A stretch of DNA of 64,000 nucleotides from Chondrinema litorale (GTDB lineage: Bacteria; Bacteroidota; Bacteroidia; Cytophagales; Flammeovirgaceae). Location of the stretch: contig NZ_CP111045.1 in assembly GCF_026250525.1 (NCBI RefSeq), positions 62,001-126,000 on the forward strand, given 5' to 3'. A program made the translations under genes and the position numbers. Position 1 is the stretch's first letter; the number at the start of each line of letters is the position of its first letter. Below are positions 16,344-24,882 of the stretch, one piece after another. The notes under the pieces were generated by a model. That model was not told the origin of the DNA and did not search any database. It worked only from the letters and a program-made list of their open reading frames with translations.

Positions 16344-18545
16344 CTAATCTTTAAATATTTTATAAGAGTTTCCATCTTTATCTAAAATAAAGTAAACTCC
16401 ACTATTTAACCTTTCTACATTAATTCTTAAATCGCTTCCATCATTTTCAAATGAGTATAAATCTTCTGGTATCAATTTACCATTTTGATTAAAGATTTGG
16501 ATGTAATTATAATTTTTGATGAAGTTGAATGACAAATGAATGATACCATTTGTTGGGTTAGGAAAAACAACCGGTTCTAATACAGCATTACTTGTAGTAC
16601 TAGAAATTATATTATTAATATATTTATCAGCTTGATTAAATGCTTTTTTTCCAACATGAGCCCCCATTATTCTTCCGGGAATATCATCGGCAGGTGGATG
16701 AATGCCACCCCAGATTCTAGATAAACTGCATTGATCAGCTGCATCATAATATTTAGCCCATTGTAATACTATGTCTTGAGATGGGCCTTCTTCAAAGAAT
16801 AGGAACTTATTTTTTTCTGCTACAAATTCACCTAATCCGTTTGGAAAATATTCATCACCTGTAAGCAATGTCATTACATTTGCGGCGGCTCTTGAATAGG
16901 TAGAATGACCAGAAACATAACCGGCAAATGGTGGAGTAACGAAAGATGGTCGTTGATATGGCCACCATTCTTCAGCTAAAATCCAAGAGACTTTAGTTTC
17001 ATAAACATTTTGGTCATGATCGAACTTATGCCCGCTCCAAGAGTATACTTTTATCTTATTTAAGTTTTCATTATTTTCTCCTACCAAGGTATCATTTTCA
17101 GTAATTAGTTCTATGTATCCATCAATTAGAGGTAATCCTTCTGGAGAATAATTAGGTAATTGGGTATTAGTAGATTGCCCTTTTGAAGCCATGTATCTGA
17201 TTGCCGAAATTGGTCTTATATAATCGTAATATCCCTTTACACTCCAAGCGGCAATGGCCGCATCATGCATTGTTGCACCTAGAATAAAATAAGCTTTAAT
17301 ATCCCATTCTAGTTTATTTAGTCTTTGGCCTATACCTTTATACCGTCTCACAAACTTCGGATGATAACTCACATAATTTAAAATAGTGTACCAGTGGCCA
17401 GGAGGAGTTTCTGAGTCTGGTCCATCTGCCCAAAATTCTGCTAATACTCTTCCATAATCACCTCTTGGTACCATTTGTACATTATAGGGGTTTCCTGTTT
17501 TTGGGTTAACTGTATAACCTTGGCTATTATCTTGCCCACTATAGAAATCATAGAAATTTTGATAATCTTCGAATTTATTTGGGAGTGATTCTAAAGAGAT
17601 ATTGCCAATGCTATTTGGTGAAATATCGATCATTACGCTATCAAATGGACTTAGATGGCTTCCCCAAACAGATACCATACTAAATCCCCATTTATAGGGA
17701 TCATCTATTCCGTTACTAGTTGTTGTATTAATAAAAGGTGGAGGTCCGGGATCACAATAAACTTGGTAAGTATTACCATCTCTGGTATAAGTAGTCTTGT
17801 CTTCATCGTCTAAGGCAAAAGGAATTACATTACCCCATTCTGGACTTAAAAAATCTACTATTGAAAAGTTAATGAGGTTGCCACTTTGGTCTATAAATGG
17901 AACACTTAAAATCAATGGTTGCCATCTATTCGGATCAGTGACAAACTCATTTGAATATTCTGACAGCTCGAGTGGATCATTGATTGGCTCGTAATACATG
18001 TTTTCATAATTATCTAATTCGTTAGAGCCATCTTGCTGGCCATAAAGAATTACTTGTCTGGCAATAAAATTACCCAATGCGGCGGCTGAACCAGAAGCAT
18101 AATTAGTACTGATTATGCTAGGATTATACCCTAAAGTATTCATCAAACTATCAATATAATTTTTGGCAATGGCATATCGAGGTGCATTTCTAAATCTGTA
18201 ATTAATTAACCGATAAGCAGCATAAGTTATGGCTTCTTTTTGAGCATCTTCTATGTTGGTACCGGCATAGGTAAAACCTTCAAAAGGTGTGTAAAAACCT
18301 CCTACATTTTTATTGAGAAAATACGGTTTGGCGGTTGTTTTACTGGTTACCACCCAAGCGTCGTACATGGCAGCAGAAATGTGAAAAAGGTTTCTTGCAT
18401 GAATTGTAGGACGTGCATAATCATTTCTGATGCAGGTAAGTAATACTTCGTTCCATTCACGTGCAATAGAATATTCTGTTTGGGCATATACATAAGTAGA
18501 AAAAAATGGGAAAAATGCGATGAGGTAAACTTTTAACTTAGCCAT
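16344..18545 (-). CDS. vanadium haloperoxidase/PAP2-like protein with T9SS sorting domain
   Basis: 733 residues with a signal peptide ending near YVYAQ. The PAP2/vanadate-binding pocket is visible: YIRPISAIRY around the middle (Arg/Lys side), FAGYVSGHSTYSRAA (Ser-Gly-His) and RIWGGIHPPADDIPG (His with Asp), as in vanadium-dependent haloperoxidases. The last ~80 residues (VVFPNPTNGIIHLSF ... GVYFILDKDGNSYKIF) are a type A T9SS sorting domain, so it should be exported to the cell surface or medium. Haloperoxidase rather than phosphatase is inferred from length and pocket. It converges on the Kelch gene. Confidence 0.9.
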   Translation of the reverse strand: MAKLKVYLIAFFPFFSTYVYAQTEYSIAREWNEVLLTCIRNDYARPTIHARNLFHISAAMYDAWVVTSKTTAKPYFLNKNVGGFYTPFEGFTYAGTNIEDAQKEAITYAAYRLINYRFRNAPRYAIAKNYIDSLMNTLGYNPSIISTNYASGSAAALGNFIARQVILYGQQDGSNELDNYENMYYEPINDPLELSEYSNEFVTDPNRWQPLILSVPFIDQSGNLINFSIVDFLSPEWGNVIPFALDDEDKTTYTRDGNTYQVYCDPGPPPFINTTTSNGIDDPYKWGFSMVSVWGSHLSPFDSVMIDISPNSIGNISLESLPNKFEDYQNFYDFYSGQDNSQGYTVNPKTGNPYNVQMVPRGDYGRVLAEFWADGPDSETPPGHWYTILNYVSYHPKFVRRYKGIGQRLNKLEWDIKAYFILGATMHDAAIAAWSVKGYYDYIRPISAIRYMASKGQSTNTQLPNYSPEGLPLIDGYIELITENDTLVGENNENLNKIKVYSWSGHKFDHDQNVYETKVSWILAEEWWPYQRPSFVTPPFAGYVSGHSTYSRAAANVMTLLTGDEYFPNGLGEFVAEKNKFLFFEEGPSQDIVLQWAKYYDAADQCSLSRIWGGIHPPADDIPGRIMGAHVGKKAFNQADKYINNIISSTTSNAVLEPVVFPNPTNGIIHLSFNFIKNYNYIQIFNQNGKLIPEDLYSFENDGSDLRINVERLNSGVYFILDKDGNSYKIFKD

Positions 18546-18572
18546 ACTATATCACTTATTGGTGAGATTAAA

Positions 18573-18582
18573 TTGTACTAAT
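18573..18582. repeat. TTGTACTAAT decamer, copy 3
   Basis: Exact copy, 27 bases upstream of the haloperoxidase-like start codon, which lies on the minus strand. Confidence 0.6.
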
Positions 18583-18978
18583 CTTAACCAATTTTCACTG
18601 ATCTTGTATGATAGTTAAATTCGTGTAAGCTTTAAATAAAAAATTATGAATGTAAGTAATAACTGAAATTTTCTTTTGATAGATCGTACATATTTAAACG
18701 CCCAAATAAGAGTAATTATATTACTTACTAAGTTGAACTGCTTTTGTTAAGAAGTTTAATATATCTTATACAGAGTTGAATTAAATAAATGAATAACTGT
18801 AACTTATTGTGATGGAGAGAAATATTATATTCAGTAGAGATGCAAAACTTACTCAAGTTATATTTTAATAGTAAAAAGAAGAATTCTAATTACAAATTCT
18901 CAATTTCCGTTCAATAGAGTTTGCACTATAAAGAAATAACTTTAAATGCGATAAGCTTAGAAAGCATTGAAAATAAAA

Positions 18979-19180
18979 AAACCGGAAAAAATCCGGTTTC
19001 TTTATCTTACATCAGCCGACGTGAAAAATTCACTATGAGAAATCGGCTGGGAAACGTTGATTGTTAAGTATTAAATGATCAATTAGGTATGAAAATTTTT
19101 GTCTATAAATGTCGATATCTATGTTACTCAGGCTTTCCTTAACGATATCTTTTTAATCTCCTACAAGATTGTACTAATGC
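18979..19180 (-). ncRNA. candidate small RNA ending in an intrinsic terminator
   Basis: Read on the minus strand, the stretch ends in hairpin AAACCGGA-TTTTT-TCCGGTTT (18979-18999) followed by a T run, a textbook terminator. Just before it is a stem CAGCCGA/TCGGCTG (19013-19049) with an inner stem GTGAA/TTCAC (19021-19033). The 5' side begins near the TTGTACTAAT decamer at 19169. No reading frame of note lies inside. The 5' boundary is a guess and transcription is inferred from structure only. Confidence 0.4.
19169..19178. repeat. TTGTACTAAT decamer, copy 4
   Basis: Exact copy far from any protein gene, at the likely 5' side of the candidate small RNA. Confidence 0.6.
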
Positions 19181-19575
19181 AAAAAACTAAGCTTAATCTT
19201 TTAGCTATAATGCTAATTAACAACTGTAGCTCATAGTTAAAGTCAAGTAATCTATGTAGCGCATTTAGCTTAATATGTTTTAAAACCAAACAATTAGTCA
19301 AATGCATTTATGTACAACCTATGTGGAGACACTAGGAACTTGATTATGGCAATAGATAGACCATTAAAGTAGCTTAACCTATTGTCTTAATCTTTTCCAT
19401 ATATATACAATTTATATTATCTCTTACTTGTGTTGTAATGTCTCTAGATTTTTCTCTACAATTGACTTTTATTAGAGTTAAGGTTTTGATTTAAACTTAT
19501 GTCATTTTTAATGAATGTGTTTACTAATTGCATAGTAGTAATTATTGGTTTTGTGTATAGTATGTTTTTTAAAAT

Positions 19576-19629
19576 AGGCAATGAGCTGTAATATAAATTC
19601 TTCTAAAAATTTTTACAGACTCATTGCCT
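19576..19629. repeat. long imperfect inverted repeat
   Basis: Arms AGGCAATGAG (19576-19585) and CTCATTGCCT (19620-19629) are perfectly complementary. After a small bulge a second stem TGTA/TACA continues (19587-19590 with 19614-19617). The loop is AT-rich. Its role is unknown; it could be a terminator or structured leader. Confidence 0.5.
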
Positions 19630-20201
19630 GATGGTTAAAGCTATTAATCGATATTGGTTAAGTGTTTAGCATTACTTCGTTTAGTATTGCAATTAAAATG
19701 GGTTGGAGACAATTCTTTATTTACCAATAGAAAGTTCATTTTAAAATTCATCAACATAAAAGCAAATCTAACTTTACTATTGGCAAAGGAAATTACTCCC
19801 ATAAGCATGTTTTTATGTGTTTGTTTCTCAATTTGTCCTTTACCTTTAGTTATTTCATAACTGGTGTATAATTTATTTTCAGATCATGAAGAAATTCTCT
19901 TTATAATAATGTGTTATTGCCACTAGAACTCTACATTTTCACTTCTCATCTAAATAAGTTGTTCTAACTATAACCAATTTCATCTGCTCTCCATCTGCAC
20001 TAATATTCAATACGGATGATTATTGAATATGTATTCTACACTATGTTATATAGCTTGCATTCTTTCTCCTTTCACCTTTAATAATTGGTTAGCAATCTAA
20101 TCTTAGCAATTAGAAATGAGTCAGCAAACAAGGTTTTAGATAACCATTAGTTAAGACTTTTGAGTCTTAAATGGGGAAATAAAAACGTAGAATTGGGAGA
20201 T

Positions 20202-20600
20202 TTAAATAAGGAATGAGCAATTCAGAATAAAGATATCTGGCTTGCTCAACAGAGAAAATTGTTGCTTATGATTGAACTGAGGATAGTCAACCCATAAGCA
20301 GGGTGTATAAACCGTGTTGAATATTAGGCTAAAGCTAGTCTTGGTATTTTTATCTTCAGAGTCTTCTTCTTCTGATTTTTCCGAATTAAGTGATTCTTCT
20401 AAAACAGATTTGTTGTTATGAGATGTGGGTAAAGCATTATTTGCATGAAAGGTAGCATCTTTACCTAGCGTAGTTTCTTGTAAGTGTTTTTGTGTTTGCC
20501 AATCTGCTGCGAAACTGTTAGATATACCAAATAACCAAAGAGCTGCAATCAACATAAATATTGCAGAGCTTAAATTTGATATATTAACTTTAGAGTTCAC
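20202..20600 (-). CDS. small secreted protein of unknown function
   Basis: 132 residues from a GTG at 20600; no ATG serves as well. Residues 11-31 (AIFMLIAALWLFGISNSFA) form a signal peptide. The mature part has a very acidic stretch (ESLNSEKSEEEDSEDKN) and a C-terminal half rich in aromatic residues with two Cys (TPCLWVDYPQ, ILNCSFLI). No family recognised. It stands alone on the minus strand at the edge of the gene-free stretch, far from its neighbours. Confidence 0.45.
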   Translation of the reverse strand: MNSKVNISNLSSAIFMLIAALWLFGISNSFAADWQTQKHLQETTLGKDATFHANNALPTSHNNKSVLEESLNSEKSEEEDSEDKNTKTSFSLIFNTVYTPCLWVDYPQFNHKQQFSLLSKPDIFILNCSFLI

Positions 20601-20948
20601 TTTTGGCTTACAGTACTTTTAGATGTATGTTATTGAATTTGATATAGCAACTAGGAGATAGAAATATTATATCTTTTTGTTATATCTATAATTGGCACTA
20701 AAGTATACACTTGAAATTTTAAATACAAAACTTAAAGCCTTAAAATTTGTTAAAATCTTAAATCTCTAGTTTTTTACGCTTTTATTATGTGTATTTATAC
20801 TTTATATCAAGAAGCTTGAATAGAAATGATCCTTTTTGAAGTCTCAAAAGTATAAATGTTTAGCTTCAATTCACTTCAGATCTTTTGTTCAATTATCAAA
20901 TAAATTTAATTCTCTTTTATACAGTTTTATAATTTATTACTTATTTAA
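20601..20948. other. intergenic, no gene seen
   Basis: About 350 AT-rich bases between the divergent small secreted protein and PadR genes. I see no reading frame, strong hairpin or repeat; presumably it is leader and promoter DNA. Confidence 0.4.
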
Positions 20949-20979
20949 TTGGCATTTAAGAATGTAATAAATATATTTG
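20949..20979 (+). promoter_or_regulatory. Bacteroidetes-type promoter for padR-permease operon
   Basis: TTG at 20949-20951 and TATATTTG at 20972-20979 (consensus TAnnTTTG) are separated by 20 bases, the usual -33/-7 spacing in Bacteroidetes. The leader to the PadR ATG would be about 27 bases. Confidence 0.6.
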
Positions 20980-21012
20980 ATTTACATTTACGAATATAAT
21001 CATAACTAAATT

Positions 21013-21336
21013 ATGAAAGGAACCCATTTGGGAGAGTTTGAAGAGATGATCCTACTCATGGTCGGCATTCTGAATGGTGATGCTTACGGTATTTCTATTT
21101 TAAAAGAAATAGAAGAACAAACTGGTAGAACTGTAACTGTGAGTACGATACATACAGCTTTATATCGATTAGAAGAAAAAGGATTTGTTGACTCTTATGT
21201 TGGAGGGGCGAGCAATGCTAGAGGAGGAAGAAGTAAGCGTTTATATAAAATTACTTCTGATGGTAGGGCAGCACTAGAGAATGCTAGGAATCTACGCGAT
21301 AAACTATGGAAGTTGATGCCCGGTATAAATCCATAA
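21013..21336 (+). CDS. PadR family transcriptional regulator
   Basis: 107 residues. The winged-helix layout of PadR is clear: GEFEEMILLMVGILNGDAYGISILKEIEEQTGR, then TVSTIHTALYRLEEKGFV and the wing GGRSKRLYKITSDGRAAL. This is the short PadR-s1 type without a long C-terminal dimerisation helix. It ends six bases before the ATG of the permease gene and is surely co-transcribed with it. This PadR + permease arrangement is common in Bacteroidetes; the regulator probably controls its own operon. Confidence 0.95.
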   Translation: MKGTHLGEFEEMILLMVGILNGDAYGISILKEIEEQTGRTVTVSTIHTALYRLEEKGFVDSYVGGASNARGGRSKRLYKITSDGRAALENARNLRDKLWKLMPGINP

Positions 21337-21342
21337 TTGCTT

Positions 21343-23964
21343 ATGAAAAGATACCCACCAAAATGGATTGATTCGCTACTTGAAGCAATGTTTAAAGAGA
21401 GATTTGCTGATGAAATAATTGGAGATTTACACGAATGGTTTGAATGGAAAAGCGAATCTCAATCTAGTGTAAAGTTGTATTTCGGTTATTTAAAAGCTGT
21501 ATTAATGGCTTTTAGAATCCATAATTTTAAAAATGTAAAAACACTTTTTCTCCTAGTAATTGATACACTTATGATTCATAACAATATAAAAATCAGTGTT
21601 CGATCTTTATTGCAACACAGATTATTTACTGTAATAAATCTGCTTGGGCTCACCATAAGTTTAATGTCTTTTTTGTTTATCTATGCTTTTGTAAGCTACG
21701 AATTAAGCTATGATAATTTCCACGCTAAAGGCGAAAACATCTATAGAGTCTTACAGTATAATCCAGAGTCTAAAAATCTGGTGAGGTCTACACCAACACC
21801 GCTTGCAGATGCATTTTTAACAGATTTTGAATCTTCTATGCAATTTGCTCGGTTTGGTAACGATCCGGTTTTTGTTGAGTTAGACAGTCAAAAATACTAC
21901 GAAGAAAATTTTTACTGGGCAGATTCGTCGATGTTCAATGTGTTCGATTTGCCATTTAAATACGGTGATCCCAAGCATGCATTAACAGAGAAAAATACAG
22001 TGGTGCTCACAGAAGAAGTATCAATTAAATATTTTGGTGAAGGAGTAAACCCAGTTGGTAAGCTTTTGCCCATTAAAATTTACGATGGAAATGCTAATAT
22101 AACAATGCGTATCGATGGAGTAATGGAAGCCCTACCCTCCAATACAGATTTACCTTTTGAGGTGTTGGGGTCTATTTCTAACGCTTTTGATTTATATAGC
22201 AGGTTTAATAAACACTGGGGATTTAATTGGTTGCATACATATGTTTACATACCCAAAAAGACTGATGTAACAAGAATAGAATCACAATTTCCAAATATTG
22301 TAGAGCGAGCATTAGGGGCAGATTTTGTTTCAAATCGCTCATTTTATTTTCAACCTTTAAAAGAAGTTCACTTATATTCTTCAGAAATAAGTGGAGCGAA
22401 TGCAGAAACAAGTATAGATAACATTATCACTTTTACCATTATCGGTTTCTTTATAATTCTTATAGCAACTATCAATTACCTTAATTTAATGGGAGCCAGA
22501 GTAAATAAAAGGGCTAAAGAAGTGGGAGTGAGAAAAGTTTTGGGTGCTAGCAAAAAACAACTTCTTGTTCAGTTTTTAACAGAGTCTAATATTACTTTGT
22601 GTTTAAGTATGATTATGGGAATATTGTTGGTATATATTTTATGGCCAATATTTACAAGCTTTTTAGCTAAACCAATTCCATTTTCTATATTACTGAGTAG
22701 AGAATCTATTAGCTTATTTGTTGCATTAGTTTTTATATGTGGCACATTAGCTGGTTTATACCCAGCTTGGTTGCTCACCTCTGTTTCGGTAAGTAAAATA
22801 TTGAATAAACAGGCCAATCAAACTCGTAAAAATAACCTGCAAAAAATATTGGTATCATTTCAGTTTGCAGTATCAGTATTTCTAATTATTTCTTCTTTAA
22901 TTGTTTACAGACAGGTCGATTTTATGTCACACAAAAACCTTGGGTTTAACAAGGAGCAATTGCTTACAATAAAGGTAGAAGATAGAGCAACCCAAGAAAA
23001 AATTAAATTAGTAAAAGAGGAAATAGCAAAGCTTTCCGCTGTAGAAGCTGTAACCGTTTCAGGAGAGTCTTTGCCGAGCCAAATGAATAATACAGGAAGT
23101 TTATCGTGGGATGAGACCTCTCGAGTAAATAAAAAATCAATTCATATTGTATCTATAGATCAAGACTTTTTTGAAACCTTGGAAATTCCATTTATACATG
23201 GACAAAACTTTGTAAGAGAAACGGATTTTAGTGCTGAGAGTCAGGTGATTCTAAACAAAGCAGCAATGGATGTAATGGGGGGAAAAGACCCCGTTAAAAG
23301 CATGATTGAAATTGACGATACAAGGCATGAGGTAATTGGTGTTGTTGATAATTATCATTATCAATCTTTGCTATCTAATGTAATTCCTGTAGTGTTTTGT
23401 ACAGTTCCTCCCGGTACTAGACTTAGCCCAGATAATATCATAATCAGATTAAAAACTAATGATGTTTTCTCAACACTAGATGATATTGAAACCATTTGGA
23501 AAAACTTCTCACCAGACGAATATTTTAGTTTTCAATTTGTAGACGAAACTTATCAGGCAGTTTACAATAGTGAAAGAAGATTCTTAAAACTCTTTAGTAT
23601 TTTTGCTGCTCTCAGCATCATAATTTCATGCATGGGATTATACGGAATTGTATTATTTACCACAGAAGAAAAAAGCAAAGAAATTAGCATTAGAAAAGTG
23701 CTAGGCTCTACAGTACCTCAAATTGTAATGTTGGTAGTAAGAAAATTTATGCTACTCATCCTCATCGGTTTTGTCATTGGTATTCCATTGTCTATTTATT
23801 TTATGAATGATTGGCTCCAACAATTCTCCTATAGAATTAAAGTAGACTTTATAAGTGTACTGCTGGCAGGTTCTTTAGTCGCATTGATTGCAGCTTTTAC
23901 AATTGGTTTTAACACCTTAAGAGCTGCTTTAGCAAACCCAATTGTGCATTTAAGAAAGGAATAA
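21343..23964 (+). CDS. FtsX/MacB-type ABC transporter permease with N-terminal prefix domain
   Basis: 873 residues from ATG 21343 (a TTG at 21337 is less likely). Residues ~1-80 are the prefix domain seen on PadR-linked permeases (PPKWIDSLLEAMF...ADEIIGDLHEWFEW). Then follows a MacB-type architecture: TM1 (~100), periplasmic domain, three TMs with KRAKEVGVRKVLGASKKQL, a second periplasmic domain, and three last TMs with EEKSKEISIRKVLGSTVPQI. Two FtsX repeats are therefore fused. No ATPase gene is next to it, so it must use a partner elsewhere. Substrate unknown. Confidence 0.9.
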   Translation: MKRYPPKWIDSLLEAMFKERFADEIIGDLHEWFEWKSESQSSVKLYFGYLKAVLMAFRIHNFKNVKTLFLLVIDTLMIHNNIKISVRSLLQHRLFTVINLLGLTISLMSFLFIYAFVSYELSYDNFHAKGENIYRVLQYNPESKNLVRSTPTPLADAFLTDFESSMQFARFGNDPVFVELDSQKYYEENFYWADSSMFNVFDLPFKYGDPKHALTEKNTVVLTEEVSIKYFGEGVNPVGKLLPIKIYDGNANITMRIDGVMEALPSNTDLPFEVLGSISNAFDLYSRFNKHWGFNWLHTYVYIPKKTDVTRIESQFPNIVERALGADFVSNRSFYFQPLKEVHLYSSEISGANAETSIDNIITFTIIGFFIILIATINYLNLMGARVNKRAKEVGVRKVLGASKKQLLVQFLTESNITLCLSMIMGILLVYILWPIFTSFLAKPIPFSILLSRESISLFVALVFICGTLAGLYPAWLLTSVSVSKILNKQANQTRKNNLQKILVSFQFAVSVFLIISSLIVYRQVDFMSHKNLGFNKEQLLTIKVEDRATQEKIKLVKEEIAKLSAVEAVTVSGESLPSQMNNTGSLSWDETSRVNKKSIHIVSIDQDFFETLEIPFIHGQNFVRETDFSAESQVILNKAAMDVMGGKDPVKSMIEIDDTRHEVIGVVDNYHYQSLLSNVIPVVFCTVPPGTRLSPDNIIIRLKTNDVFSTLDDIETIWKNFSPDEYFSFQFVDETYQAVYNSERRFLKLFSIFAALSIIISCMGLYGIVLFTTEEKSKEISIRKVLGSTVPQIVMLVVRKFMLLILIGFVIGIPLSIYFMNDWLQQFSYRIKVDFISVLLAGSLVALIAAFTIGFNTLRAALANPIVHLRKE

Positions 23965-24055
23965 GAATTAAATTTTTCACGTGAATTAAACCTTTTGAGA
24001 TTTACACAATCTAATGTTTAGTTTCATGCGATAATTTAATAAACTGACAAGATTT

Positions 24056-24084
24056 AAAAGCGGGAGTGGAGAACTTTCGCTTTT
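24056..24084 (+). terminator. intrinsic terminator after the permease gene
   Basis: An 11-pair stem AAAAGCGGGAG / CTTTCGCTTTT (two G-T pairs) is followed by a run of Ts. Confidence 0.8.
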
Positions 24085-24196
24085 TTTCTTTTAGCAATAA
24101 TCATAGATTAAAATACATCAAAATGAGTAAAGTGGATTGGGTTTGTGTGTATTAAAACTGCATACTATTTTTAATAGAATATATAAACCCAATTAT

Positions 24197-24787
24197 ATGA
24201 AGAGATATTTGGCTGAAGGTTTCCTGATCATTTTTAGTGTTTTATTCGCACTTTTTATTAACAAGCTATACGATACTTATAAAATCAACAAGCAAAAAGA
24301 AATAGCAGTTGAAAGCCTCAAAAAAGAGCTTGAGATAAATGTAAAAATCTTAGAGCGGTGGAGAAAAAGTCATCAACAAATTAAAAGCAGATTAGATAGC
24401 CTCATTACTAATAAGAATGATAGCTTGAAGCAAGAATTAAAGAAGAAAGACTTTTTTGATCTGGGAGTTTTAACAAATCAACAAAGCTTAGTCGATGCCA
24501 TGATGACGAAAACAGCTTGGGAAACTACCAAATCTACAGGCATCGTTTCCGAATTAGATTTTGAAACAACGCAAAGACTCACGCTGGTTTATGGATTGCA
24601 AGATATCATCACTCAAAGGTCTATTAATAAAATAGTTGATTTATATTTTGAAGCAGAAACCCATCAGATGGAGAATATCGATCTCATTCTAATTCAATTT
24701 TTTATCCGTGTAGAAGAACTAACTGGGCAAGAGAATGCATTATCTGGAGCTTATGAAGATATGATAGAAAGACTGCAAGAAAATTGA
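24197..24787 (+). CDS. single-pass membrane protein with coiled coil (DUF6090-like)
   Basis: 196 residues from ATG 24197, chosen because MKRYLAEGFLIIFSVLFALFINKLYD gives a clean inner-membrane anchor; an upstream ATG at 24137 would add 20 odd residues. A basic helix follows (KINKQKEIAVESLKKELEINVKILERW), likely a coiled coil, then a soluble helical C-terminus. The layout resembles DUF6090-type proteins of Bacteroidetes. Function unknown. It follows the permease terminator and converges on the beta-barrel gene. Confidence 0.6.
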   Translation: MKRYLAEGFLIIFSVLFALFINKLYDTYKINKQKEIAVESLKKELEINVKILERWRKSHQQIKSRLDSLITNKNDSLKQELKKKDFFDLGVLTNQQSLVDAMMTKTAWETTKSTGIVSELDFETTQRLTLVYGLQDIITQRSINKIVDLYFEAETHQMENIDLILIQFFIRVEELTGQENALSGAYEDMIERLQEN

Positions 24788-24822
24788 ATCAATAAACATT
24801 ATTTACTAACTTATAAAACAAA

Positions 24823-24851
24823 AGAGGTTGCAATAAAAAATCACAACCTCT
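24823..24851. terminator. bidirectional terminator
   Basis: Stem AGAGGTTG / CAACCTCT with a 13-base A-rich loop lies between two convergent genes. Confidence 0.7.
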
Positions 24852-24882
24852 ATGGAATTATATTACAGATTACTAATTTCTT

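Larger units (their letters stand above)
18546..20201. other. 1.6 kb gene-free, AT-rich stretch
   Basis: No convincing protein gene on either strand. It holds two TTGTACTAAT decamers, a candidate minus-strand small RNA (about 18979-19180), a long imperfect inverted repeat (19576-19629) and a small hairpin TTAAGACT-TTTG-AGTCTTAA at 20151-20170. A 68-codon open frame at 19654-19860 is of unconvincing composition. No remnant of a transposon was recognised. Confidence 0.5.

Noticed and set aside
19654..19860. 68-codon plus-strand open frame
   Set aside because: Composition unlike a gene (Cys- and Leu-rich run), no start context, lies within structured AT-rich DNA.
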